NCBI RefSeq assembly: GCF_030272615.1
Contig: NC_081406.1
Span: 165,959,521-166,023,520, forward strand
Direction: 5' to 3'
Length of the DNA: 64,000 nt
From: Cryptomeria japonica
Lineage: Eukaryota > Streptophyta > Pinopsida > Cupressales > Cupressaceae
This document shows positions 11,940-22,725 of this stretch, piece after piece (within the stretch, counting starts at the first letter, position 1; each line of letters begins with the position of its first letter). The notes below the pieces were generated by a model. That model had not been told where the DNA came from. It ran no database searches and saw only the letters and a list, made by a program, of their open reading frames with translations. The translations under genes and the position numbers were made by a program.

Positions 11940-13369
11940 ACAAAAGGTCGAAACCTAAAACATTATATTAATGTAGTGGAAATAATTACAATTGAAGTAC
12001 AAACCAAAATGGAGGGAGAAATCCTCATCCATCCAGGATATGTGTAGAAGGATTCTCAGAGATCGAAATGTGGCCATCACACAAAAACCCAAACCAATCT
12101 TGAGGGGAAATACTCATCCCTCAAGATGTTACAAAGATACGACAAACCCTAGGAGAAAAACTGACCCCAAAGCATTCCAACTGTATGGTATTTACAAACT
12201 AAAGAATAAGACTCAACCATCTAAAACTTAGACACTAAGAACAAAAGACACAGGCTCATAGCAGACGTCCAAAAGCAACATTCATGAGAGAACTGTGGAA
12301 TCACCCGGGCTCGAAACTCCAGTGGATGAATCCTTTGAGCTTGCAACAAAAGCTGGACTATGAAATGATGACGGAAAAGAGAAAATGGATAGTGTAGATC
12401 CAAGCAACAGCAAATGAAAATAGGGGTTCTTCAATTACCTTTTGGTAAAACCACAGCCACTGATGAAAAGAAATAGGAGATTCATCTACCAACCCATTCA
12501 CTATGGAGATAAGAGAAGAGTTCAAAATGGAATGGGTTGGTAGATGCAGCTCCTATCTCCATAGTGAATCCCCAAGAGCTCATCTCTGCAAATGAAACCA
12601 CCCACTAGGGAAGAGCCACAAAAAAAATTGTAATTCTCCAACTAGTTGTTTAATTTTGGCCAAGTGAAGAGGCTCAGGTGTACATAACTACCCACAAGGA
12701 GCTTGGTGTGGTCAATCGACCAAATAAAATCCTTGACAATCAAAGAAAAATAGGAAGTAGAAAATGACAGGAGCACAAAAGAGTTGCAAATGAGACAATT
12801 TGGGCCACGCAAGGTGATAGTGCATCTTCCATGGGGTGAAATGGGATGGTGAAGGCTGAGCATAACTTGAAGCATAATTCCTTGTCACCACCTTGCACCT
12901 CAAAATACTTGTTGGCAAGAGAAATTCAAAAGGCCATGTTGAGTGGAATGGGCAAGAAACAAGGCGAACCAAAGAATAAATAATAAAAGCTAGGAGAAAA
13001 CATGATTGCAATCTCATCCGCATGAAAGAGATCCAAGAATTGAATCCCATAACACATATAAACCACCAAAAGAAGCTACTATAAAAAACCCATCCAAGCT
13101 TCCAAAGACCCAATGATGGTGCGAGATTAATGATGTCACAAGGGGGATTAAAAGTGTAGGGCCAAATTTAGCACATGGCATAGGTACAAAATATGCTCCA
13201 AAAATGGAACTCCCATGATGTAGGACAGAACAAACTAGTGAGTGAAGTGCAAAACACCAATGCAGTTGTATCCAAGTATGTCCATTGATTGCATAATTCG
13301 ATACATATCAACCAAAATGAATCATCCAAAAATAATCCAAAACAAAATAGGGGTCAACTAGGAACATAG
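11940..13369 (-). other. 3' untranslated part of the minus-strand LINE
   Basis: This segment follows the RNase H remnant and ends at the A-tail. Frames such as 12712-13113 (133 codons, rich in W, F and S) have no domain and probably reflect chance openness. A rearranged inverted duplication lies at 12473-12570. Confidence 0.55.
12473..12570. repeat. permuted inverted duplication of about 38 bp
   Basis: The left unit at 12473-12511 contains CATCTACCAACCCATTC then ACTATGGAGATA. The right unit at 12531-12570, read on the minus strand, contains the same two blocks in the opposite order. The pair is therefore both inverted and permuted, as expected from inversion or template switching across a tandem duplication. 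Confidence 0.7.
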
Positions 13370-13790
13370 TCCCATTCAGCATACTGGATTCCATCTCTTA
13401 TAGGCTTGTTGGCCAGATTGTTTGCCAAACCATTAGCCCCTTGATAACAATGCCCGATCATATAATAGTTCGATTGTCCTATTAGCTTCATAGCCAGTTA
13501 TAATAAATAATTCAAATGCCAAGAATCTGTATGAGATTTAGTTAAAGCTCTAATCACCACCATTGAATCACCTTCAATGTATTTAAATCTTTCACTACAA
13601 TTAATTGCAAATGCGAGAGTCATAATGAGAGCAAAAAGAACTCCACCATATTATTTGTTGCAAGGGGAACAAATTTACAGGTTGTCTTGATGACAATTTT
13701 AGAATGATATCTTAGAACTACACCTTCCCTTGAATATCTTGGTTCCTTCTATAGGCCCCATCAAAATTCAATTTTATCTAATTAGTCTGT
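13370..13790 (-). pseudogene. LINE RNase H domain remnant
   Basis: Read on the minus strand, with a few frame changes, the segment gives a plant LINE-type RNase H domain. A strand like KLNFDGAYRRN carries the first catalytic aspartate. GVVLRYHSKIVI follows, then NNMVEFF for the second acidic position. FKYIEGDSMVVI carries the third aspartate, and GANGLANNLANKP corresponds to the family's 'reANg-AD-LA' helix. In LINEs this domain sits after the reverse transcriptase and zf-RVT and removes the RNA template strand. Stops and shifts make it non-functional. The same helix, better preserved, is in the plus-strand LINE piece near 33527-33560. Confidence 0.75.
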
Positions 13791-13802
13791 TTTATCGATC
13801 TA

Positions 13803-14036
13803 CTAGCAAGAGGAAGTTTGAAAAGTGGCCAAGTCTTCAAGATGTAATTGTCTCATGAGGAAAAAACTCTGACCTTTGAAGATTTGAACAAAAATAGAGG
13901 ACTCAATTTTGAAGAGAATTTGTTCCAATTCCAATTCCTCCCCCCTTATAGATCCTACTATTCCTCTCAAGCCAAATATTCCAAATGAGAATAGATGGGT
14001 GCTGATCCCATATTCTTGGGTTACACTTTTTGCCAA
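13803..14036 (-). pseudogene. LINE linker segment between zf-RVT and RNase H
   Basis: The frame reads through a W/F-rich stretch ending in residues that correspond to the 'IWxxRNxRIF' element usually found between zf-RVT and RNase H of plant LINEs, here partly in another frame. A basic, serine-rich tail follows and leads into the RNase H remnant. It is separated from its upstream partner by the inserted segment 14041-14898. Confidence 0.5.
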
Positions 14037-14040
14037 AACT

Positions 14041-14898
14041 TGACACTTAAATTAGTATTTTGCACTAGATCTTTACTTTCTAACACTTATAGCAGCTATT
14101 AAACCATTAAAAATTTCAAGATGAAGTAAACTACTGATTTGTGAGATTTTTCATATACATTCTAATTTATTTTTAAAAATAATTAGAAATGAATTGTCCA
14201 TAGTGTAATGTAACTTTTAATAACCTAATATTTACAGTAATTGGCATTTTTCAGAAGTGATGTATATTCCATAGTGCATAACATTTTTTATAGCAAGAAC
14301 GAAATTCTAATTTTTAAAATATATATTTGTCCCAACAAAATCTAGTGGATGGATATTTTTTCATAAATTTTTGTTGCATATATTTTTTTTAGTTAATTTT
14401 TGAAGTTGGAGTAATTTATATTTGGACAGAGGTGTATTCTAACATTTTTTTGTATGTGTTTGAATTAACTTCTTATTTTTGTGTTGAAACGAGGATATCA
14501 TTATCAAGGGAAAATATATTTTTTACAATTCTTTTCTCTATTTTCTAAATTTTCCCTCATGTATGAAATGCAATCCTTAATGTTCAATGAAAAACCTACA
14601 TTCATAAGAAATAAAACATAAATATATCATGAGAATTAAACATTTTAAAAATTATACTATTTGGAAAGCTTATAATAAGGACTAAATACTTGAAAAAACA
14701 AAAACTTTTAAATGAATTTATTTGACCCCCCCAAAGCTAATTCAAGAGTGGTTTTTTGTAAACATTTTGATAGGTGCAAGTAGGACTTCGTTGCAACTAT
14801 GCTTTAAAAGTAGATAGGTTCTATCCAAGAGATTTTGATCTGAGGGGCTTTGATCTAACTCTCTTCAATTAATTATTTCAAATGAGATCTCTTGAGGC
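14041..14898. other. AT-rich segment inserted in the LINE
   Basis: LINE protein homology stops at about 14899 on one side and resumes at 14036 on the other, leaving about 850 bp of very AT-rich sequence with no coding trace. I found no terminal repeats, so the nature of the insert is unknown. It could also be badly decayed LINE sequence. Confidence 0.4.
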
Positions 14899-15536
14899 TT
14901 AAATCACTATATTTTCTAAAAAGCGTATGATTTCAACAAAAATCAGGGTGTACCAAAAAGTATAACCCAGTATTATGGGATCAAAATGTTCCAAATACAG
15001 GAAAAAGTAGAAGAAGGATTCAAAGACAACCAAATTTGAAAATGTTACAAGAGCTTTCCTTGTAGTGGGCCAAAACATAGTAATTATCCTCGCAACCAAG
15101 ACCATATACTTTGCATGAATTTACACTCCATCAAAAGATGGTCAGAAGATTCATAAGATTGACTACACATAACACACTTGAATAGGGGATTGATGCCTAG
15201 TCCATCAAGTCTCATCCCAAACAAAATTTAGCCTCTGATAGACAACCAGGCAAAAGCCCCAGCATTAGGAAAACACTTTAATCCACAACATAAATGAGAA
15301 GGTCATCTTGAAGGAGGCTGAGGTAATTGTTGAAGAGATGCATACCCTTCTTTAACAAAATAAAAATATTTTCTTGACTTATTCCAAATGCTAGAATCAT
15401 TAATGTTTGAAAAGAAGATTTGCCTCGAATGCAATTCATCCATCAAAGAGTTTTTCTTCTCATATGGAAAAATCTCTTTGATAGCCAAATTGCATTCGAG
15501 AAAAATCTTCTTTTCATACCTCAAGGATTTCATCAA
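14899..15536 (-). pseudogene. LINE zf-RVT (reverse-transcriptase zinc-binding) remnant
   Basis: From 15536 downward, the frame ends with SSIWNKSRKYFYFVKEGYASL, the 'W-x-x-(S)-x-x-G-x-(F/Y)-x-V-(K)-x-G-Y' start of zf-RVT. Further down (about 15185-15110), PLFKCVMCSQSYESSDHLL followed by MECKF gives the C-x2-C...H-L-x4-C zinc ligands. The open frame 15105-14899 continues it (QSIW, then a run of aromatic residues). zf-RVT follows the reverse transcriptase in plant L1 elements. The segment is split by stops. A long inverted repeat (15408-15516) sits in its upstream part. Confidence 0.75.
15408..15516 (-). repeat. 109-nt imperfect hairpin
   Basis: Arms of 43 nt (15408-15450 and 15474-15516) are reverse complements with about six mismatches. 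Both contain CTCGAATGCAATT and ATCAAAGAG or their complements. The loop (15451-15473) can pair further through TTTTTC and GAAAAA, leaving a terminal loop of about 10 nt. The hairpin lies inside LINE-derived sequence. It could be a local inverted duplication or a foldback capable of feeding the small-RNA pathway. Nothing here shows expression. Confidence 0.8.
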
Positions 15537-15659
15537 TATATAGGTGATTCTTCACCTTTTAGCTAGAAAAAAGATTGTATCTATCCAAAAAAAGTTTCTC
15601 TATAACTAGATTGATTTTAGATATCAAATTTCCACAATTCATATCTATTTTCTCACATA

Positions 15660-15785
15660 TATGTATATTATTGTACGTATTGAGTGTGTGTGTGTGTATA
15701 GGTTTTTGTACATACATACATACATGTACATATGTATATACATATATGCATATGCATGTGCATGTATATATATACATGTGTGTCC

Positions 15786-15853
<68 letters not shown>

Positions 15854-15924
15854 ATATACATATATATCTACATGTACATGTACACACACACATACATGCA
15901 CATACACATGTATATCTATATATC

Positions 15925-15955
<31 letters not shown>

Positions 15956-16080
15956 ACATATAGATATCTATACACACACATACATATACATATGCATATA
16001 CATATATGTATATATATATATGTATATATATGTGTGTGTGTGTATAGATACATATATTTGTGTGTGTGTGTGTGTATACT
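15660..16080. repeat. compound TG/TA/TATG microsatellite
   Basis: About 420 bp of alternating purine-pyrimidine runs: (TG)n, (TATG)n, (TA)n, (CA)n and (ACAT)n blocks. The many long open frames on both strands (15559-16159) are artefacts of the repeat. Such alternating sequence can adopt Z-form DNA. Confidence 0.97.
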
Positions 16081-16359
16081 CTTTTGTGCATGCATGCTCT
16101 CTTTTCGTTTTCCATTCCTTTTTGTCTTGATTGTTATTTCAGTTTCTTTGTCATTTTAGTGTTTCTTCTTTTATTTATTTATTTATGTTATTATTATTAT
16201 TTTTATTGTGTCCTTTCCTATCCTAGGTAGTTGTGCTTCTCATCTACCCTCTCCTTTTTAAGCTATCTGGTCTACAATTTATCCATTTTCTCTCATTTCT
16301 CTCATCCAGATGATGGATCATAAAGTGTGATTAGAAACATTGATGCTAAAAAAATATAC

Positions 16360-18140
16360 ATAGTTTTTTATTAAGGTAAAAACAATTTTTGAAGGGGCCC
16401 CGAAACCCTTTACAAAATATCCTTATGAGATAAAAGCATTAAGAAACCAAAAGGAACATACATAAGAAAAACCAGCATAACAACTAGAAAAAACTAGCTA
16501 AAAAGCCCCAAAAAACCAGCGATAACCAGCCAAACTAGACAAAGCACAAAAACTAATTTATGTTTTTTAGGGCATTAGCCAAGTTACTGCTAATCCCATA
16601 CAGATCTTTGATGTTATCCATAAGATTAGGGATTTCCTTAGCAAACGTCACAGCAGCTTTCTTCACACTCGCCCTAGTTCTCTTTGCCGCTCCACCAGGC
16701 ATAGCTTCCCCACTCCCAGTGTCGGTAGCCTCTTCATCAATGTCGAGGTCCACCAATAGATTGGGAGAGCTGGAGTTTTCAAGGACATTAGAAATATCCT
16801 CTAGGTTCATTGTAACAACAGACAAGATATTTGGGATCATTCCCAACAGGTTTTTCATCACCACTTTACCTTCTTCCAGATAGTCAATCTGGGCTACCAT
16901 CTTTTTAGCTTTTTCCTCCATGTCTTGCTTCCATTGCTTCTGGTTCTTGTCATCTTCCTTCCTTTTCTCATCCATCTGCTTCCCATTTTTTTCCAAATTT
17001 CTCAAAAATTCATATGTCCATCTATCAAAACCCAATCTAGCCTCAGTAAGGTTTTTGAGGTTATCCAGGAACAACCCTTCTCCGGCACACTCCTTATCCT
17101 TACTCAAACTATCCTTAGTCATTTCCTTCTCGGGTTCCTTATTCTTCTCCCTCTCAGAATCCATATATTTTTCCTCATTATCCTTATCATCCTTATCCCC
17201 CATAGGCTAGCTATTGTCATTGCCTAAGCTAGCACTGTGAATTGGACTATCTTGGTTAGACACGTCCTCGTCTTCATCTTCCTCTGCACCCACATCCTCG
17301 TCTTTCCAACTTTCCTCACCTCCTGACTCATCCATTTCCATTTCACTGCCATCTTTTCCAGTTTCCTTTGTGTCATTCTTGTCATCTTGGGTTTTCATCC
17401 CAGTGGCGCTCTTGCTCTTTTTGCTCTGAATAGACTCTTCCTTGCTGGGTTCGCCTTCCTCCAGCTTTCTCTTTGCTTTCCCTGGAGAAGCAGACAACCT
17501 CTTGTTTTCCTGAATGGAAAGTATTTTGCAGTGCTCATAAATGAGCAGAATGAGGCCACAATGAAGCACAGAGTTCAAGGGATTCTTATTTTGTTTGTTG
17601 AGAGACCTCGACAAGGACCTAGAGAGAAAGTAGGGCAGGGAAACCCTTTTCTCATGCCTAAAGTGGTTCAATATCACAAAGTGATAAGTATGGGCCCTAG
17701 TAAAATGACCCTCAACTATTATGTATTCCATGATAGCATTCAACACCTAGCCCCAAATTTTCTTGATGTTGGAGGCGTCATAATAATCCTCCGTAGCTTT
17801 ACCAATTTTAGCCCCCTTACACAGAAAAAGTTTAACCACATTATTGGAAACTTTAAGATCTCTAAAAACATTGAGCCCTGAGTGGGGCATACCTGTTACA
17901 GTTGCAATGAGGCCCGTGTCCAATTTGAACCTCACACCATGGATTTTAAAAGACCCGTTACTCCAATTTTCAGTTATTTTGGAGATTGCAAGATTAACCC
18001 TACCTTTATCGTAATCAACCAACTCCTCCATAAAATTCGTCAGGGACCCTACCTTTAACAGCTGCTACAAGAGAATTTGTACTTATCATTTCACCATTCT
18101 GAACCATTTTAGGCATGATAGATGTATTTCAATTCCTTTT
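16360..18140 (-). mobile_element. repeat unit with a plant-transposon-like ORF (left half of a head-to-head pair)
   Basis: The unit reads leftward: a 5' region near 18120, one long coding frame (18116 to 16553), about 140 bp of untranslated sequence, then a tail near 16370-16420. On the minus strand the tail reads GGGTTTCGGGGCCCCTTCAA, then T/A-rich sequence ending TTAATAAAAAAC. The same tail closes the divergent unit at 18140-19505. Shared ends mark both as copies of one repeat family. No LTR, reverse transcriptase or transposase is visible in the unit. Confidence 0.6.
16553..18116 (-). pseudogene. plant-transposon-protein-like ORF, about 520 codons, near-intact
   Basis: From the methionine at 18116 (MPKMVQNGEMIS) the frame runs about 20 codons, shifts once near 18050, then reads on to 16553. 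It is broken only by in-frame TAG codons at 17747-17749 and 17207-17209. The first 250 residues (KVGSLTNFMEEL, FKIHGVRFKLDTGLIATVTG, then a helix-rich part with RAHTYHFVILNHF) follow the pattern of the domain often called 'putative plant transposon protein': a 'G-(V/I)-x-F' strand and an 'ATGMP' turn. The middle (17530-17215) is a low-complexity K/E/D/S-rich linker. The C-terminal 216 residues form a charged coiled coil (KEPEKEMTKDSLSKDKE, QWKQDMEEKAKKMV), an acidic stretch and a basic TRASVKKA patch. Biochemical function is unknown for this class. Confidence 0.55.
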
Positions 18141-19505
18141 TTTTTCTTTCATCCTTGTGTAATAGTGTAAATGCCCACCTGAAAAAATGGAGATCCCATG
18201 TTCTTCATTAGGGGTTAATTATTTTGATTATGGACATGCTAAATACCTTGAGATTAAGTTGCACCCCTCGACCTCTAAAAAGAACATTATCCACTATTCC
18301 CAAAATGTCCATTGGCACTACACTAATGAATCCACAGAGTTTGAATCTTTTGATGAAGATACTTTCCACCTAGGTACCGACAAAAAAATAACCTCTACCA
18401 AGGGAAAGGGGTATGATTCTAATAAGGAAATCTCTGACAAGGGAGACTCTGATTATGTACCTTCTAATGAGTTTGTCCCAGATTCCCTAAGTCCTAGCTC
18501 TGCCAAAAAGGGCAAGGACCCTATGTCCCCATGCTCCATTGTTAATGACAGTAATTTTGAGTTGGGCTTTTCTTTTAGTGTAAAAATAAAATCCCCCCCA
18601 GAGTCCTCTGAAGGCAACAATGATGCCAAGAAAAAATTGAAAGGAAATGTAGATAGTTGTACTCCTCCTAGTCTCGATGAAGATCAACAAAATCTAGACT
18701 TCCATATTGAAATCCTAGTTGAAGTGGATGAGAGTACCCTTGTGGGTAAAGACATGGGTTCCTTCCTAGTGCATATAGGGGTTGGGAAGAACACAGTGAA
18801 GGATGCCATAGATGGACAAACTAATTTCTTCAAATGGGTGGTTGTAGAGATTTCAAGGTTGAAATGCAAGATCAATGATCTGATTGTTGGACATAGCACT
18901 TTGAACACCCCATCCTTAGATAATAGAACAACCTGCTAGACCTCAGTATGAAGTTAGTGACGGATGTTAAGGCCATGAAGAAAATATTATGAACCTAAAG
19001 GTGGCTTTGGATCGGGTTAATGAAAAGCGAAGAGTTGTTATTGTAGTTAGTAGAACATCCATGACTAATAGAACAGAGGATCTTCATAGACTTAATAATA
19101 AATATCAATCCCTCAATGTATCCTCCTCGTCTTCTCATGCCTCCCCCTCCATCTTAGTCTATGGAAAGGATAAGGAGAAGGTGTCTATTTCAGAATGTGA
19201 TACATAGGCCAAATAGGGACTATCAGCTCACACACATAGTAGGTATAAAGGTAAGCAAGAGAATGCACATGATATGGAAGATCTTGTTGAGATTAATAGG
19301 ATTTTTATTGATAAAAATGTTAATATTGTTCAAGTTCTAAACAATATTGTATAATCTCTAGGTGTTTGACCTTGTTTTATGTTGTTTTGTTTCTACTGGC
19401 TCATTGTGGCTTGGCGTCTGGTTTGTCCTTGGTGACTAGTTTTTTTTGTTTGGGTTTTGGGCCCCTGTAAAACCTATTTTACTCTAATAGAAAACAATAA
19501 TGTTT
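18140..19505 (+). mobile_element. repeat unit with an acidic ORF (right half of a head-to-head pair)
   Basis: This unit reads rightward from about 70 bp beyond the start of its divergent partner. It has a coding frame from 18187 to about 19350, about 100 bp of untranslated sequence, and a tail at about 19452-19498 (GGGTTTTGGGCCCCTGTAAA, then ACTCTAATAGAAAAC). The tail corresponds block by block to the tail of the left unit. The two units could be independent insertions of one family or the halves of a single element with inverted ends. Confidence 0.55.
18187..19350 (+). pseudogene. acidic, partly disordered ORF of unknown function
   Basis: An open frame of 250 codons starts at 18187 (MEIPCSSLGVNYFDYGHAKY). 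Residues 1-50 look folded, with aromatic residues. Residues 55-165 are D/E/S/K-rich and disordered, with clusters such as DSDYVPSNEFVPD and SSAKKGKDPMSP. Residues 170-240 are amphipathic and end ISRLKCKINDLI. A stop at 18937-18939 and a shift break the frame. Homologous-looking coding resumes at 18989-19207 (LDRVNEKRRVVIVV, serine run, YGKDKEKVS) and continues past another stop to IDKNVNIVQVLNNIV near 19350. The end resembles the last residues of the divergent partner (LANALKNIN) in position and character. I do not recognise a family. Confidence 0.45.
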
Positions 19506-22500
19506 AATATTTGATGATATTAAAAATCAATATTATCATACAAACAAATGCTTATTTTGAAAAGAGATAGAAAAACTCTTACACATTATTAATTGTGCTC
19601 AGCCATTCTTGTAATTTCCCCATTAAGTTGTTGTTTCCAAGATACCTAGAATTCCAACATGAAAATTACTTTACATTAGAAACAAACATTCTCTTAGTAA
19701 AACAGTGTAACTAGTAAACGTTAAGAATTGCTAAATATTCACATTTCTTTTACATCCACATTTTACGAAAAAGAAAATAGTTTATAATATTATTGGAGAA
19801 ATCATTACTATAATATTTTTTGGAGAGGATCTAAATAGCTTAGGGAAGTACTAAGTAAGTGTCACTTTAATGAACAATCAAAGTTATTTTAAGTTGAGAC
19901 CATGAATAATTCTAGTACAAGTCTAATGGTGAATTGAATTTTGAAAGGATTATTAATTTCTTAATAGATACAAAAATTAAATATATCATAAATAATATGT
20001 TTAAGATAAGAAAATTGGTGGTTTCCTAGTTTTATTTTGTATTCTTCACTTTATATAATAGTGTGAAAAGAAATTATATAATTCTTACTTTAAATTTATG
20101 AGATATGAGTTAAAGATTTGTGGCTTTAAGATTGGTTTATAACATTATAAGATTTATGGTTGACATGTTGAAGAAGTCTCCTTTCATAATTCTAGAATTT
20201 TGGAGCAATAATTTTATAAGTAATGAATTTTTGAGTTTGGTTTTATAGATTCAAATTTTTAAAGATAATGTTGGTATCAAATGTACATGTCAGTTAAGCA
20301 TTAAGGTGTGCAAATTATATTAAAAGAACTAAGTCCACTTAAATCTAGTTTGATAGATTGTTTTTGGTATTTGCACTCAAGAAGATGATTCCTAGTGGTC
20401 CTTTTGTGACACAAATAAGTTAACTAGTAAGGAAATTACTATTTAATAACTTTTTAAGCTTTAAAAGAATAAGAGAGAAATGTAGCATACTAGATCATAT
20501 TTATAGCTACTAGAGAAAGGTCTACTGAAAAACATACACTTGAAAAAGGCCCGAAATATGTCTTCAAAATTTATTAAATGCTTCAAAAGCTTTAAAAAAT
20601 TAACTAACCAATTTTTTTTTTAAAAATAGCCAAATACATATCTTAGAAAATATAACAAAATGAGAATGCATAAATTAAAGGCAAAAGAATGATGTAATTA
20701 AAAATTGTTGGTAGGAAAGTACAATAGCAAGCACATTCAATATTGATCCTACCATAATTCACCACAAAATGTTTGTGGAGCCCCACACCAAAGAGACAAC
20801 ATGTAAACTAGAGTAGTATGAATGGGTTACATCCCATTTGTATAGATAATGATATAATATAATAGATATGGGGGATAAAGTATGTAATAGATAGTATGTG
20901 AAAGGGATAAATAATAAGAATAGATATGTATATGATGTAATGACAATATATGGAGATATAAGGATATAAGAGAGGTGTAAGGACCTATACAAATGTACAT
21001 GAATGATATTTGTTAATACGAATATAGTGGATTTATGGGTCTTGAAATGACCCAAAAAATATTTATGGTGTCTCATAACTTTCTACAAGATTTTTACTTT
21101 TGTGTAGGTAGATATCGTATGATTGTATGATTGGCTGTGTGAGAAAATTGTTTTGCCTTTTTTTCCAAAATTGGTCAAATAGGTAAAAAAATCTGTCATT
21201 TTTCATTTATTGGGCCTCCTAAATCTAATGGTAAGGTTCATTTTGGTATAGGCACAGTCATTTGTCAAATATCCCCACTGAAACCCTCATCAAGAACACC
21301 CACAAAACACCCTTTTTTCAACAAAGATTCATAAGCCAAGATATCTAAAAACCAACCAAAAATTTGGAACCCCAAATTTATAAAGAATAGCCAACAAAAG
21401 TCCCTCATAACTTGGCATGTCTTCATTGTTCAATGTAAGCCCTAAATTCCACTTAATACCATATTTACTGCAACAAGAGTTAGACAACTACAGGCATGTC
21501 TGCAATACAAATAAGAAATTTTTAGCTATATAATCATCATTTCCACATAACCCAAATAGAGAAATCAATGTAAACAAGTGTTTAGAATCTATAAGAAAAT
21601 AATTGACAACATTCTATCAAAGAGGACACAAGATATACCCTAGGAAAACCTTCAAGAGGAAGAAAAAATAACCTCTAAAAATGTCAATCATTCATTTATA
21701 TTCAATGATGAAACCATTATAATAAATCTTAGAGTCATTAATGAAGACTTCTAAAAACACAATCTCTCTATAGGCACTCCATGTGAACAAGCATGCAACC
21801 ACACATCCCATGCCATGCTTCACAATCTCTCAAATCTTAAACAAGATATTCTATCAATCCCTTAGCCAAAATGGCCAACTAGCCAACCTTAGACAACTAA
21901 CTAGGTTATGTTTTCTTTTATAGAGACAAGTTCACACAAAACCACTGAGTAGTATTACATAAAAAATGTGACTAATACCATGAGATTAAAAAATTTCCTC
22001 ACTTAGGGAAATATGTTTTTACTTTGTTAAATGTAGTTCCATAATATTAACTTAAAGACTATTCCCATGTGAGACCCCACATTAAATATTCTATAATATT
22101 AAATACATCACATAAAGTGGTCCCAAGAATTTCAACACCTAGTGATGCATGTATCCCTAGGCTCCCTAGGTATACTAGACATAATTATAATAAATTAACA
22201 CTATAAATATTATGGAAGGTGTACAACACTCCAATTCCTAACATTGGTCATATTCCTATGTTTATCTCTTATAATTAATTATTGATGAGGAAGTGTAAGT
22301 CACATATAGACGTGACTCCCTCTCTCATTTGAAATCCTATCATTCAATTATAATCATTTTAATTAGCAATTTATCGTTGTAATGATCAAGAAATAAAAGT
22401 TTATAGAGTTGAGAAGTCTAAGGACACTTTCGAGAACATTATTACATACTACTAAAGTAATTTTGTTTCCTATTATTATTATTATTATTATATTTTTGAG

Positions 22501-22725
22501 CACTAGCATTTGTAGGCTTCATTAACACCACGTGTGGGATCCAAGCTAGGGATTCACATATGTTTAATAATCACTATCTATTTAGTATTATTATTTATTT
22601 ATTTTCTATTATTTCTAAGGGAGCACTCAATGATTTATCACTCATCATTGTTGTTGTGTAGGTAAGAACACCAGCACATATTTTGGCATAGGCTAGCCAC
22701 TATATAGAAAAAACATTTTTTCCTC
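19506..22725. other. AT-rich spacer
   Basis: About 3.2 kb with no coding region I can support. It has a short (TTA)n run at about 22471-22491. The minus frame at 20759-21076 is AT-driven, without a domain. Confidence 0.65.

Larger units (their letters stand above)
11933..15568 (-). mobile_element. 5'-truncated L1-type LINE, with later insertions
   Basis: Minus-strand order is zf-RVT (15536 to about 14900), linker, RNase H (13790 to 13370), long 3' untranslated part and an A-tail seen as TTTTTT at 11932-11937. The element is bounded by a direct repeat AAAAGATTGT at 11923-11932 and 15569-15578. That fits target-primed insertion: short A-rich target duplication, A-tail on one side, 5' truncation on the other. 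The endonuclease and most of the reverse transcriptase are missing. The coding part has many stops and shifts. About 850 bp at 14041-14898 interrupts it. The tail (13370-11940) has no domain that I know. Confidence 0.75.

Noticed and set aside
12712-13113. 133-codon minus-strand frame rich in W and F
   Set aside because: It lies in the 3' untranslated part of a LINE after RNase H and has no recognisable domain.
15559-16159. Up to 194-codon open frames on both strands over the TG/TA microsatellite
   Set aside because: All are simple translations of dinucleotide and tetranucleotide repeats (VCVCV, YIYIY, THTHT). No gene evidence.
20759-21076. 105-codon minus-strand frame rich in Y, S, H and L
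   Set aside because: Low-complexity, AT-driven, with no domain and no neighbouring element structure.
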